Assembly (NCBI GenBank): GCA_050012175.1
Contig: JBEKHR010000001.1
Location: forward strand, 186,001 to 250,000
Source of the DNA: CAVROP01 sp050012175
Lineage (GTDB): Bacteria > Acidobacteriota > Terriglobia > UBA7540
DNA length: 64,000 nucleotides
Reading direction: 5' to 3'
The translations under genes and the position numbers were made by a program. The notes beneath the pieces are model-generated. The model was not told where the DNA came from, did not search any database, and worked only from the letters and a program-made list of their open reading frames with translations. This document shows, piece after piece, positions 15,991 to 24,483 of the stretch. Position 1 is the stretch's first letter; each line of letters starts with the position of its first letter.

Positions 15991-16251
15991 TTCGCTTTGC
16001 TACCTCCTCTGGCGCTCTGGAATTGCCGATTTTCGATTGCTCCCGCTCGGCGGGACTGATGGACATCGGAAGAAGTTGCCACACCACCTTTTCAATCGTC
16101 AATCGGCAATCAGCAATCGGCAATGATGCGGCTTCATGCTCCTCACCTCGGAAAGGTTCTTCATCCCAACAAATCGCCACTAAGAATAAGCCACCGTGAG
16201 TTTTGACACCAGAAGCAAGCGTGCTGAGTCAGAGGTTCGTTGATGAAGTCA

Positions 16252-16301
16252 GCCCCGACTTGTCGGGGCGAAAGAGGGTAGCCCACGGCGTCAGCCGTGG
16301 G
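16252..16301. repeat. REP-like double hairpin, third copy
   Basis: GCCCCGACTTGTCGGGGC (16252-16269) then GCCCACGGCGTCAGCCGTGGG (16281-16301). Same two hairpins as at 1277-1390 in the opposite order, i.e. inverted orientation. Confidence 0.7.
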
Positions 16302-16309
16302 TATGCGCC

Positions 16310-16385
16310 CCCCCCTCTCCCCCGTCCCCTCTCCCGCCCGCGCGGGAGAGGGGTGTCCCGCAGACGCGGGACGGGGTGAGGGCTT
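16310..16385. repeat. C/G-rich hairpin mosaic, copy 1
   Basis: CCCTCTCCCGCCCGCGCGGGAGAGGG hairpin region followed by a second stem (GTCCCGC...GCGGGAC) and GGGTGAGGG. The same order appears at 30333-30405. Confidence 0.6.
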
Positions 16386-16593
16386 CTTCCCCCAGGGCTG
16401 CCGCCCTGGGCTATCCCGCCTTGCGGGACCCCTGTCGGGGCTGTGGAACGGCTACCCGAAACCGGAAGACGTTGTTAGCGAGCTTCCGACCCAGGACACA
16501 AGCTGATCTTTTACTGTACAGCGGAATTTGGAAGTTGCCGGCAAGCGAGGCTTCACATAAACTCGCGTTTCGGAGTTGAAGGGCACTGACCCC

Positions 16594-17091
16594 ATGCCTG
16601 CGGCTGCGGCGACAGCGACGAGCAGAACGATCATGACAGCAGAAGGCGGCGCCTACGCTTTAATCCTTTTCTGTTCCCAACAAGGGCCGGTCCAAATAGG
16701 GAAGCTCGGCCCATTGCAGCTTCGACGAGGTTTCTACGTCTACGTGGGCAGCGCGGTCGGGCCGGGAGGTGTCCGAGCCCGCGTCGCGCACCATCAGAAG
16801 GCGTCGCTGCGACCTCACTGGCACATTGATTACCTGCGACCCCATACCTGTCTCGACCGGATCTGGTACTCTCACGACCGGGTTTGTCGCGAGCATCAGT
16901 GGGCTCGCGTTATCCGCGCGCTGCGGGGAGCCTCCGTTCCCGTCGCTGGATTCGGCTCGTCGGATTGCAGGTGCAAGACGCACCTTTTCTTCTTCACGAG
17001 ACGGCCATCGTTCAAGGAGTTTCGGCAGAAAGCGCAAGGGAGTGTACGGGCGGGAAAGGCATCGCCCGTCTATGTCTTTCACTCGGATTAA
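16594..17091 (+). CDS. DUF123-family GIY-YIG-like protein
   Basis: About 165 residues from ATG 16594 (TTG 16576 and ATG 16633 are also in frame; the domain begins after 16633, so that start is possible). The DUF123 domain, a GIY-YIG nuclease relative, is seen as GAYALILFC (GxY strand), IGKLGPLQLRRGFYVYVGSA (the GIY-YIG-like YVYVGSA), GGVRARVAHH (Arg of the nuclease helix), HWHIDYLRPH, and GSSDCRCKTHLFFF. In archaea this domain can be fused to endonuclease III, suggesting a link to DNA repair, but activity has not been shown as far as I know. Cytoplasmic. It stands alone. Confidence 0.85.
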   Translation: MPAAAATATSRTIMTAEGGAYALILFCSQQGPVQIGKLGPLQLRRGFYVYVGSAVGPGGVRARVAHHQKASLRPHWHIDYLRPHTCLDRIWYSHDRVCREHQWARVIRALRGASVPVAGFGSSDCRCKTHLFFFTRRPSFKEFRQKAQGSVRAGKASPVYVFHSD

Positions 17092-17311
17092 GCGCATCAT
17101 GTGCTGAGTGTGCCGGAGGGCCTCACCTGCGCATTAAGTCATATAGGTTGGTTTCTCCACTGTAGTGTCCGCAAAATATCTGTACAATGCGCTCGGCGTA
17201 GCGCCGGTCCGGCGCGGCAGGAGCAGCAAATGCCTCCGGGACCCATCCCCATCTGACAGACTAACAGGTGAATGCCTCTCCCGGCGCCCCCGGATGAGCT
17301 TGCGGATTCTG

Positions 17312-17518
17312 TTATCTTTCGATTCTGAACCCAATTTTGATGGTGACTTGGAATTCTGCCACCGCACCGTCTTTGATCTTGCCCCGTTCCTCCACAACCT
17401 CGAACCAATCCATGTTCCGCAACGTTTTTGCCGCTTCCGCAACGGCTGCCTTTGTAGCTTCGGCAAAACTCGTGGGTGAGGTTCCCACCAGCTCTGTGAT
17501 TTTGTATGTTCCCGGCAT
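17312..17518 (-). CDS. dodecin
   Basis: 68 residues, typical. Dodecins form hollow dodecamers that store or buffer flavins. Sequence marks: VYKITELVGTSPTSFAEA-like opening (YKITELVGTSPTSFAEAT), AVAEAAKTLRNMDWFEVVEERG with the flavin-stacking Trp at ~38, and the end FQVTIKIGFRIE. AAGGAG sits 6 nt before ATG 17518. It could serve the flavin needs of the Hdr-Flx system, though nothing links them directly. Confidence 0.95.
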   Translation of the reverse strand: MPGTYKITELVGTSPTSFAEATKAAVAEAAKTLRNMDWFEVVEERGKIKDGAVAEFQVTIKIGFRIER

Positions 17519-17603
17519 TGTGTTTCTCCTTGGTCAATTTGCTTTGCCTGTAGCGATGCATTCTAACCCCAAAAGGCCGCCTAGAGAGACCTGAATTGTG
17601 GCA

Positions 17604-17710
17604 CGGGGTGCTAGTGTCATTTGGAATGGGGATTCACTCGAGCCGCCGGTCATTCCCGTCCCGCCATGGTGGGACGGGAATGGCTGCGCTCCAAATGACA
17701 CCAGTGCCCG
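17604..17710. repeat. palindromic element P1 between divergent genes
   Basis: Outer inverted repeats: 17604-17625 (ending AGTGTCATTTGGA) pairs with 17690-17710 (starting TCCAAATGACACCAGT). Nested inside is a second stem, CATTCCCGTCCC (17651-17662) with GGGACGGGAATG (17671-17682). The outer arms recur at 23964-24022. Both copies lie between divergently transcribed genes. Confidence 0.8.
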
Positions 17711-17784
17711 TATGCTTGACAGTTTGCACTGTGCCTCATAAAATTGAATTGTTGTAGCTCGTTTGGCGGCAAAAAAGGTTGGAC

Positions 17785-18138
17785 ATGGACAAGAAGAAAG
17801 TCGAATACTACAAGAAGCGCCTGGTCACGACGCAAGACGAGTTATTGCGACTGGTGACGAAGTCCGAGCGCGACGGGCGTGAGGCGGACGAAGAAGCCAC
17901 TCAGGATATCGCCGACAAGGCCGCCAACTCCTACACCAAAGAGTTCCTTTTCCACCAAAGCGACGAGAACCGGCGTCTTTTGCAGATGGTCAACGAAGCC
18001 TTGGAACGCGTCAAAAACGGCACGTACGGCCTCTGTGTGTCCTGCCAGGGGGAAGTCCAGGTAAAACGCCTGGAGGCGGTGCCTTGGGCACGCCATTGCA
18101 TCGAGTGCCAGGAAAAGCAGGACCAAGGTCTCCTCTAG
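17785..18138 (+). CDS. TraR/DksA-family zinc-finger protein
   Basis: 117 residues from ATG 17785 (TTG 17779 also in frame). DksA-type proteins enter the RNA polymerase secondary channel and alter transcription with ppGpp. The N-terminal ~75 residues are a charged coiled coil (DKKKVEYYKKRLVTTQDELLRL...). The zinc finger is CVSC (x17) CIEC, from YGLCVSCQGEVQVKRL to RHCIECQEK. The tip lacks the DxxDxA motif of E. coli DksA; at that place is DIADKAANSY, so function as a ppGpp cofactor is uncertain. Confidence 0.88.
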   Translation: MDKKKVEYYKKRLVTTQDELLRLVTKSERDGREADEEATQDIADKAANSYTKEFLFHQSDENRRLLQMVNEALERVKNGTYGLCVSCQGEVQVKRLEAVPWARHCIECQEKQDQGLL

Positions 18139-18153
18139 CGCGCTGAAGCAGCG

Positions 18154-19020
18154 TTGAAAGCGAGGTTTGTCTTCTATCTCGCCCGCAATTCCAAAGTGCC
18201 AGCGCCCTCCATCCTTAGGGAACTAGTCGGCAGTTTGCTTGCTGTAGTATCCCCCACCGATTGCCTGTTGTGTCAGCAGGAACTCACGGAACCGGGCGGC
18301 GCATCCATATGTCGGGCATGCTGGGAAAACATTCAACCCTGGCTCGGCCCCGCTTGTGAACATTGTGGTCTCCCTTTCGCCTCATTACAGGCAGTGGACT
18401 CTGTAGACTCGCTTTGCGGCTCGTGCCGGCAAGGCGAACTGGAATTCGACAGGGCGCGAAGCTATGGGCTCTACACCGGGAACTTGCGCAAGGCTATCCT
18501 TCATTTGAAATTTCACGGGCGGGAATACCTGGGCCACCGCCTTGGAGCGCTTTTGGCGCGGGCATGGGAGGCGCTGCCCGAGCCTGATTCAGCCATCGTG
18601 GCGCCGGTACCGTTGCACCCTTCCCGAAGGCGCGAAAGAGGGTTCAACCAAGCTGAACTGCTGGCGAAAGGTTTGGTAAGAAGTCTCCGAAAAGAAGAGA
18701 GCGGATTGCGATTAGTGGCGGGTTCCCTGCGGCGCATTCGCGCCACTGTTCCGCAATTGGGCCTGAGTGTGAGCGCGCGGCGCGAGAATGTTAGCGGCGT
18801 CTTTTCCGTGGCCCGGCCCGAAGATGTGCGAAACCGTACAGTTGTGGTGGTCGACGACGTGATGACTACCGGGGCGACTCTTTCCGCTTGCGCCGCCGCC
18901 CTCAAGCGGGCGGGCGCCTCGCGCGTCCTGGCCTTGTCGCTGGCTCGCGCGACGCCGCAATTCCCGGACGTGGGCGCCCTCGATCGGGCCTCGCCTATTG
19001 ACGAATTTAGGCATAACTGA
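18154..19020 (+). CDS. ComF-family phosphoribosyltransferase-like protein
   Basis: 288 residues if TTG 18154 is used; GTG 18196 would give 274 and starts closer to the domain. ComF proteins support natural transformation, acting with DprA/ComFA at the inner face of the membrane, though most lack a shown enzyme activity. N-terminal zinc ribbon: CLLC...CRAC, CEHCGLPF, CGSC. PRTase part: LKFHGREYLGHRLGALL, APVPLHPSRRRERGFNQAELLA, PRPP loop TVVVVDDVMTTGATLSAC. Starts 16 nt after the DksA-like gene, so they may share a transcript. Confidence 0.88.
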   Translation: MKARFVFYLARNSKVPAPSILRELVGSLLAVVSPTDCLLCQQELTEPGGASICRACWENIQPWLGPACEHCGLPFASLQAVDSVDSLCGSCRQGELEFDRARSYGLYTGNLRKAILHLKFHGREYLGHRLGALLARAWEALPEPDSAIVAPVPLHPSRRRERGFNQAELLAKGLVRSLRKEESGLRLVAGSLRRIRATVPQLGLSVSARRENVSGVFSVARPEDVRNRTVVVVDDVMTTGATLSACAAALKRAGASRVLALSLARATPQFPDVGALDRASPIDEFRHN

Positions 19021-19062
19021 ACATAATGAACACGGGGCGGCAAGCAATAGTGCCTCAGCGGG

Positions 19063-19608
19063 ATGCATGTTATGTCGGAGGATGACCACCAATGGTCGCT
19101 GCAAGAACCCGTTCTCGTATTGAACGCGACCTACGAGCCCATTAACGTCACGGCAGTTCGCCGCGCCTTGGTTCTTATCCTGAAAGGCGTAGCAACCACA
19201 GAAGAAGATGACGGCAGCTTCATCCATGCCGCTCGGTTCGCAGTTCGGATTCCCTCCGTCATCAGACTGCTGGAATTTCGACGGATTCCTTATCAGACAC
19301 GGGCCTTGTCTCGGAAGAATCTGCTTTTGCGTGACCGCTACACCTGCCAGTTCTGCGGCCGGGCTTTCCCGGCGCACGAGCTCACGTTGGATCACGTGAT
19401 TCCGCGCTCGCGCGGTGGCCATACGGACTGGGATAACCTGGTAGCCTGCTGCCACAAGTGCAACAATCTGAAGGGCGACCGGCTGCCGGAAGAGGCGGGG
19501 TTGAAACTTCTGAGACCGCCGCGGCCGTTTACGTTGCACACCAGCCGCCAGATCATGCGCATGATGGGCCGCTCGGACGAACGGTGGCGTAAGTACTTAT
19601 TCTGCTGA
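19063..19608 (+). CDS. HNH endonuclease family protein
   Basis: 181 residues (ATG 19072 would give 178). N-terminal ~85 residues VLVLNATYEPINVTAVRRALVLILKG are the conserved lead of a bacterial HNH group that is widespread outside mobile elements. Zinc/HNH part: CQFCGRAF, LTLDHVIPRSRGGHTDWDNLVACCHKCNNLKGDR, with the catalytic His in DHV and the N and H ligand positions intact. No intron, prophage or restriction partner is near, so a chromosomal housekeeping nuclease of unknown role is likelier than a homing enzyme. Confidence 0.9.
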   Translation: MHVMSEDDHQWSLQEPVLVLNATYEPINVTAVRRALVLILKGVATTEEDDGSFIHAARFAVRIPSVIRLLEFRRIPYQTRALSRKNLLLRDRYTCQFCGRAFPAHELTLDHVIPRSRGGHTDWDNLVACCHKCNNLKGDRLPEEAGLKLLRPPRPFTLHTSRQIMRMMGRSDERWRKYLFC

Positions 19609-19619
19609 GCGATTCGAAC

Positions 19620-21590
19620 TTGCCCGGCTCTCGACGTTCAATACTCTGGACCGACGGCCTGCTGCTGGCTTTTCTGGCGGCCTTTGCCGTCGTTCCTTAC
19701 TTCAATACTCTCCGTAACCTTTTCGTTTACGACGACACCTTTCAAGTTGTGAATAACCCCTACCTTCAGAATTTTCATCACTTGAAGGAGATTTTCACCA
19801 CGCCTGTTTGGTCTTTCCTTGGCGGAGACTACCCCCATAACTACTACCGTCCCTTGATGTCATTCGGGTATTTGCTCTGTCGCCAGTTTCTCGGACCCAT
19901 CCCGTTGGCCTTTCACCTGGTATGCCTCATACTGAACTTGCTCGTGGTGCTTCTGCTGTTTCTCGTTACCTGGCGCATGTTTAACGACCGCACGTTGGCG
20001 TTTGTGGCCGCGGGCTTGTTCGCAGTACATCCTATCCACTCTGAGTCGGTCGCCTGGATCGCAGCCATCACGGACATCGAGTTGGCTCTCTTCTATCTGC
20101 TGACGTTCTGGTTCTTTTTGGGGCTTTCTAAAGTTCGCGGGCGAAGGTTGATTCTCGGTGAATTGTCTATGGTCGTCAGCTTCGCCCTGGCATTGCTCGC
20201 AAAGGAACCGGCGGTCACCTTGGTGGTGCTGGCCACACTTTACGAGCACTCCTGCCGGGAGGATCGCAAGGAGACGAGCGGTCGAGTCAAACTTTCGCGC
20301 TACGGCCCTCTTTGGCTCCTGCTCCTTGTATACCTGATTGTCCGCACCCACTTTGTAGGAGGGTTGGTAAGCAGATCCCAATTTCCCGATATGGGGCCGG
20401 ACGCGGTAATCTTCTCCGCCCTCGCGCTGGCCGGCCAATACGTTTGGAAACTGTTCTGGCCTGCTAAACTTTGCGCTTTTTATGTCTTCCACATGAGCAC
20501 GAGTCCTTTCGACCCACGGGTAGTCGAGGGTGCTGTGGCGTTGATGGTGCTGGCATTTCTTTTTGTCTTCTTCTGGAATCGCGCGCGTTTGGTCTCATTC
20601 GGACTGCTCTTCTTCTTCCTCAACCTTGCCCCCGTCTTGAACGCGCCTTGGATGGCTGCCAATGTATTCACTGAGCGCTACCTGTATTTGCCTTCTGTAG
20701 GATTCTGCTGGGTTCTGGGCTGGGCGGGGACGACTTTGTGGAGAGCCACGACAAGACACAGCGCCAGGTGGCGCGGCATCGCGGTCGTTTCCGTACTTGC
20801 CATCGCGGCCTTATGCACTCTCAGAATTATCCGACGAAACCGGGATTGGCACGACGCCGAGACGTTCTACAAGGCCACACTTGCCCTACAACCGGACGCC
20901 TACATAATTCACATCAACCTCGCCGCGCTCTATCTTGACCGAGACGATCTCAAGAATGCTGAGCAGGAATTACGCGAGGCGGATAAGGTGGCGCCGGATT
21001 ATCCCTTGATTCTGAATAACTTTGGATTGCTAAACCTGAAACTAAAACGTTATGACGACGCGCTGGGCTACTTGGTCCGCTCCATCCTGAAGAACCCGAA
21101 CGAGCCCCAGCCTCACCTGTACCTGGCACAAGTGTACGACCAGACCGGGCATGCCGACTACGCAGAAAAGGAATTCCAGACGGCGATCAACCTTTCCCCT
21201 CTCAGCCATGGCGCCCATGCGGGATTTGGCGAATTCTATTTCGACCAGGGGAGGCTCCTGGAGGCCGAGCGACAATTCCAAGAATCCCTCCAGGTGGCCA
21301 AGACGCAACGTGGTTATTGGGGGCTGGGGTTGGTGTACTGGCGTGAAGGCAGGTATGCGGAAGCTGAGCATGCCTTCCAGGAAGCTGAGGCATTAGTGCC
21401 CTCTTCCGGTCGCGCCCATATCATGCTGGGGTTGCTTTACACAGATACAAAAAGGAATCGCGAAGCGCTCCGGGAATTGCAGACCGGATTGAAGAGCGAG
21501 CCCACAAATCCTCAAGCCCTCGAGGCGCTGAGGAAACTCCAGAGTCAGGACTCTTCGGGTGGTGGTTCAAACGCCAGTCCCGTGCGGTGA
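19620..21590 (+). CDS. polytopic membrane protein with C-terminal TPRs (TMTC-like)
   Basis: 656 residues from TTG 19620, 12 nt after the HNH gene. Residues ~1-400 carry about ten membrane helices with the GT-C-like signature FVYDDTFQVVNNPYL (Asp pair in the first loop), YYRPLMSFGYLL and GLFAVHPIHSESVAWIAAITDIE, as in TMTC proteins and other GT-C glycosyltransferase relatives. Residues ~420-640 are five to six tetratricopeptide repeats (ALQPDAYIIHINLAALYLDRDD, NEPQPHLYLAQVYDQTG, HGAHAGFGEFYFDQGRLLEAE, AHIMLGLLYTDTKRNREAL). Probably a lipid-linked sugar transferase acting at the periplasmic face; the substrate is unknown. Confidence 0.85.
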   Translation: MPGSRRSILWTDGLLLAFLAAFAVVPYFNTLRNLFVYDDTFQVVNNPYLQNFHHLKEIFTTPVWSFLGGDYPHNYYRPLMSFGYLLCRQFLGPIPLAFHLVCLILNLLVVLLLFLVTWRMFNDRTLAFVAAGLFAVHPIHSESVAWIAAITDIELALFYLLTFWFFLGLSKVRGRRLILGELSMVVSFALALLAKEPAVTLVVLATLYEHSCREDRKETSGRVKLSRYGPLWLLLLVYLIVRTHFVGGLVSRSQFPDMGPDAVIFSALALAGQYVWKLFWPAKLCAFYVFHMSTSPFDPRVVEGAVALMVLAFLFVFFWNRARLVSFGLLFFFLNLAPVLNAPWMAANVFTERYLYLPSVGFCWVLGWAGTTLWRATTRHSARWRGIAVVSVLAIAALCTLRIIRRNRDWHDAETFYKATLALQPDAYIIHINLAALYLDRDDLKNAEQELREADKVAPDYPLILNNFGLLNLKLKRYDDALGYLVRSILKNPNEPQPHLYLAQVYDQTGHADYAEKEFQTAINLSPLSHGAHAGFGEFYFDQGRLLEAERQFQESLQVAKTQRGYWGLGLVYWREGRYAEAEHAFQEAEALVPSSGRAHIMLGLLYTDTKRNREALRELQTGLKSEPTNPQALEALRKLQSQDSSGGGSNASPVR

Positions 21591-22964
21591 TCAGCTCCAA
21601 AGCCGGTCCCAGGAACGTTCGTTGTCCCACTCGGTAGTGGGCTCGAAATAGCCCGTGCCCGGTTTCAGATGCTGCCTGATGACGTCTTCGTTGAGCGTCA
21701 CGCCCAGGCCGGGCTTGTCCGGAACGGTGATATAGCCTTTGTTAATGATGGGTTTCTCAACGCCTTCCACGAAGTCCTGCCACCACGGCACATCCAGGGA
21801 GTGATTTTCGAGTGCCAGGAAATTCTCCGTGGCTGCGGCGCAGTGAACGCTCGCCATGCAGCCCACCGGCAGGCCTGCATAGTGCATCGCCATCGGGACA
21901 CCGTATTCCATGGCCGCGTCGCCGATCTTGTGCGTCTCGAGGATTCCGCCCGACGTGGCGAGATCGGGATGAATCTTGCTCACGGCGTGCCTCTCGCACA
22001 GCTTGATGAAATCCTCCTTCAGGTAGATATCTTCCCCGGTGAGCGTGGGTGTGGGGCTTGCCTCCGTGATGCGTTGCCAGAGGTCAGTGTATTGCCAGGG
22101 AATCAAGTCCTCCATCCAGGAAAGGTTGTATTTCTCATAAGCCTTTCCCAGCCGGATGCAAGATTTCACGCCGATGTGGCCGAGGTGGTCCATGGAAAGC
22201 GGGATTTCCATTCCAACGGCTTCGCGGATCGCAGCCACATACTCGCAGAGCATTTCGATTCCCTTATCTGTCACCTCGGTTGCCACAAACGGGTGAGGGA
22301 GGAATGTTTCCTCCCAGGCGCTCAATCCCGAAGGCCGAGTCACGGTGCCGGGGGTGTTTTGGATCATGTCGATTCCCAGATCCATCTTCAGCCACGTCAA
22401 GCCCATTTCCTCCTTGCGAATTTTCATGTTCTGAGCGTAAACCTTGGGGTCCTTTGACTCGGTGGTGTCGGCATAAATCCGGACCTTGTCGCGGAATTTG
22501 CCGCCCAGCATCTGGCAGATCGGCACCCCATACACCTTTCCCGCGATATCCCAGAGTGCCATTTCGATGGAGACAACGCCGCCTGCCTGCCGCGCCGGAC
22601 CGCCGAATTGCTTGATCTTCCGGAATAGGTGGTCGATGCGCAGTGGATTCTCGCCTAGAATGCGGCTCTTCAACATGAGCGCGTAGGTTGGGCTTGCGCC
22701 GTCCCGAACCTCGCCAAGTCCATAAATCCCCTGGTTTGTATCGATGCGAACGATCGTGCAAGGGCCTGGCCCGGGTTTGACTACGGTCGCCACGCGCAGG
22801 TCTGTGATCTTCAGGCTCGAGGGACTCGAGTTGGTATTCACATTGCGGAACTGCGGCTCTGAGTCGGCCGCGGCGTCCGTTCCCACAAATGCTCCGCCCA
22901 GCATCGCGGCCGACGTCTTCAACACCCCCCGTCGGTCTATCGTCAGGTCATTTTGCTTAGACAT
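21591..22964 (-). CDS. Tat-exported mandelate racemase/muconate lactonizing enzyme family protein
   Basis: 457 residues; GAGGAG 8 nt before ATG 22964. Twin-arginine signal DRRGVLKTSAAMLGGAF at residues 10-26. Enolase-superfamily barrel: IGIDTNQGIYGLGEV-like capping domain (VRIDTNQGIYGLGEVRDG), MALWDIAGKVYGVPICQMLGG, first acid in WLKMDLGID, metal ligands around LSMDHLGHIG and WMEDLIPW, LTGEDIY, then HPDLATSGGILETHKIGDAA and MHYAGLPVGCMAS. Sugar-acid dehydratases such as D-galactonate or gluconate dehydratase are the nearest guess. Export by Tat is common in acidobacterial members. Forms an operon with the RraA-like gene 28 nt upstream. Confidence 0.9.
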   Translation of the reverse strand: MSKQNDLTIDRRGVLKTSAAMLGGAFVGTDAAADSEPQFRNVNTNSSPSSLKITDLRVATVVKPGPGPCTIVRIDTNQGIYGLGEVRDGASPTYALMLKSRILGENPLRIDHLFRKIKQFGGPARQAGGVVSIEMALWDIAGKVYGVPICQMLGGKFRDKVRIYADTTESKDPKVYAQNMKIRKEEMGLTWLKMDLGIDMIQNTPGTVTRPSGLSAWEETFLPHPFVATEVTDKGIEMLCEYVAAIREAVGMEIPLSMDHLGHIGVKSCIRLGKAYEKYNLSWMEDLIPWQYTDLWQRITEASPTPTLTGEDIYLKEDFIKLCERHAVSKIHPDLATSGGILETHKIGDAAMEYGVPMAMHYAGLPVGCMASVHCAAATENFLALENHSLDVPWWQDFVEGVEKPIINKGYITVPDKPGLGVTLNEDVIRQHLKPGTGYFEPTTEWDNERSWDRLWS

Positions 22965-22992
22965 CGTTTCATCTCCTCTTCGTTGGTTACTC

Positions 22993-23895
22993 TTAGTGCT
23001 CCTTCATCCGTTGTTTGGAGCCCTTCGAGGCGGCCCATTGGTTGAATTCCTCGATCATCTGGTGGGTCCATCGGCCGTCAATTTCCCCTGGCGCGTACTT
23101 CTGCTGCCGCAGCATCATGTGGCCCCACTCGTCGACCAGGTGGGTAAGCTCAGCTTTGTCGGCCACCTCTTCGCACATCTGCGGAGGGATGAAGGTGATC
23201 CCTTCGGGATCCGTCACGGCCACGTCGCCCGGCATCACCGTAGCCTGTCCGATCCGGATGGGGACGTTGATACCCATCAGCATCACGTTCCTCAGCGCGG
23301 AGGGATCCACTCCGCGGGCGTAGACTTGAAAGCCCTCAATCTCCCTTATTCCCGACTCGTCGCGAACCGAGCCGTCCACAATCAACCCGGTGTGGCTCTT
23401 GGCGTACATCGACGTCCCAAGGTTGTCACCGATGAACGTGCCATCTTTGATCTTTCCGAACAAATCGACCACCAGAATGTCACCAGGTTTGAGGGTATCG
23501 ATCACCCAGGAATTCTGCGCCCCAATGCGGCCCTCTGCCTTGCCGTGCTCGTTGAGCACGGCGTTAACGTCCGGCCTCACCGGCATGAATACGGCAGTGA
23601 CCACTCTTCCCGCAAGACGCGGCCCCGAGTTAATCACTTTCCAACCCCCCTCGAACTGATACGGGTAGCCGGCCCCCATGAGCACGCCCCATGCTTCTTC
23701 TGCGTCCACCGCCTTTAGCCTGTTGAGCAATTCATCCGGAACCTTGGGCCGCCCGTCCGGAAAGCGGTCGCCTTTCCATTCGCGCGTCAGCTCGATGCGC
23801 TGCTCCTTGGAAAACATTCCAAGCTGCGCCCATCCGCACACACTGAAGCCCAGGACAACAACGATCAACACCAGCAAAGAGAAATTCTTTTTCAT
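22993..23895 (-). CDS. secreted RraA-like aldolase family protein
   Basis: 300 residues; AGGAGG 8 nt before ATG 23895. A Sec signal peptide spans ~1-23 (FSLLVLIVVVLGFSVCGWA), unusual for RraA/HMG-CHA aldolase proteins, which are normally cytoplasmic. Core: GRVVTAVFMPVRPD, LKPGDILVVDLFGKIKDGTFIGDNLGTSMYAKSHTGLIVDGSVRDESGI (metal and oxyanion-binding GDNLG..., VDGSVRD), VYARGVDPSA, VMPGDVAVTDPEGITFIPP. Family members are 4-hydroxy-4-methyl-2-oxoglutarate aldolases/oxaloacetate decarboxylases or RNase E inhibitors; export rules out the latter. With the mandelate-racemase-type neighbour it suggests periplasmic sugar-acid breakdown: dehydration then retro-aldol cleavage. Confidence 0.87.
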   Translation of the reverse strand: MKKNFSLLVLIVVVLGFSVCGWAQLGMFSKEQRIELTREWKGDRFPDGRPKVPDELLNRLKAVDAEEAWGVLMGAGYPYQFEGGWKVINSGPRLAGRVVTAVFMPVRPDVNAVLNEHGKAEGRIGAQNSWVIDTLKPGDILVVDLFGKIKDGTFIGDNLGTSMYAKSHTGLIVDGSVRDESGIREIEGFQVYARGVDPSALRNVMLMGINVPIRIGQATVMPGDVAVTDPEGITFIPPQMCEEVADKAELTHLVDEWGHMMLRQQKYAPGEIDGRWTHQMIEEFNQWAASKGSKQRMKEH

Positions 23896-23963
23896 GTATT
23901 CGCCTCCTTAATCGAATCAGCAGAGTATAGCAGGGAATCCAGCCCTGCATAGTGAGTAGCAAC

Positions 23964-24022
23964 GGCGGGTGTTGGTGTCGTTTGGAATGGGGACCCACAT
24001 TCCAAATGACACCAGCACCCGC
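23964..24022. repeat. palindromic element P2 between divergent genes
   Basis: A near-perfect 26-bp stem: left arm 23964-23989 (GGCGGGTGTTGGTGTCGTTT then GGAATG), 7-8-nt loop, right arm 23997-24022 (CATTCCAAATGACACCAGCA then CCCGCC). It shares the arms of P1 at 17604-17710 but lacks the nested hairpin. No U-tract follows, so it is not an ordinary terminator. Confidence 0.85.
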
Positions 24023-24092
24023 CTGCCAGATAACCCAGTGGGTCCTATTGATCGAACCCAAGGAACCGAGTACTCTATGGCTAGCGCAGGTT

Positions 24093-24365
24093 ATGTCGAG
24101 AGGTTGGGAAAGCAAAGCGGTTGAGTCACAGATGGAAGCCGCCCGGTCCGACCAGGCGGGTTCTTCGGAGGAACGCGTTACCCCTGATAAGGCTGATGCG
24201 CACCGCAAGAAGGAAACCTTACTTCTCGCCAGGACCTACCTTTTGCAACAACTTCAGTCCAGCCAAAATCCCCGCCACCGCGAGATCATAGAAAAGGCGC
24301 TTGCCGATTTGGAGAAACAGCTCGCGTCGACCGAAGAGGTTGATCGATCAGCCGGTGTTCCTTGA
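24093..24365 (+). CDS. small conserved acidobacterial-type hypothetical protein
   Basis: 90 residues from ATG 24093 (a longer frame from 23952 begins in palindrome P2). The opening MSRGWESKAVESQMEAARSD resembles a small protein I know to recur in Acidobacteria, but its function is unknown. It is charged and helical (HRKKETLLLARTYLLQQLQSS, REIIEKALADLEKQLAS), without signal peptide or Cys. A regulatory or adaptor role is possible. Confidence 0.7.
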   Translation: MSRGWESKAVESQMEAARSDQAGSSEERVTPDKADAHRKKETLLLARTYLLQQLQSSQNPRHREIIEKALADLEKQLASTEEVDRSAGVP

Positions 24366-24483
24366 TCTTGCAAAGCACCGACCTCATTGGTCAGTCGTCC
24401 GTTGTCAGTGGTCCGTTGTGAACAGAAAAAACGAGGCGTGGGATTGCAACCATTATGATCCGCTACATTGTGGCGAGTACAAT

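Larger units (their letters stand above)
15991..16575. other. 585-bp repeat-rich intergenic region
   Basis: Contains heptamers at 16098-16124 (CAATCGG/CAATCAG), a reversed copy of the REP-like pair (16252-16301), and a ~75-bp mosaic (16310-16385) of C-rich/G-rich hairpins ending GCGGGACGGGGTGAGGG, related to 30333-30405. No gene seen. Confidence 0.65.

Noticed and set aside
19063..19608. HNH gene as part of a restriction or homing system
   Set aside because: Neighbours are comF and a TPR membrane protein; no methyltransferase, intron or phage gene is present.
23964..24022. Palindrome P2 as a Rho-independent terminator
   Set aside because: It lies between two divergent gene starts and has no T-run on either side.
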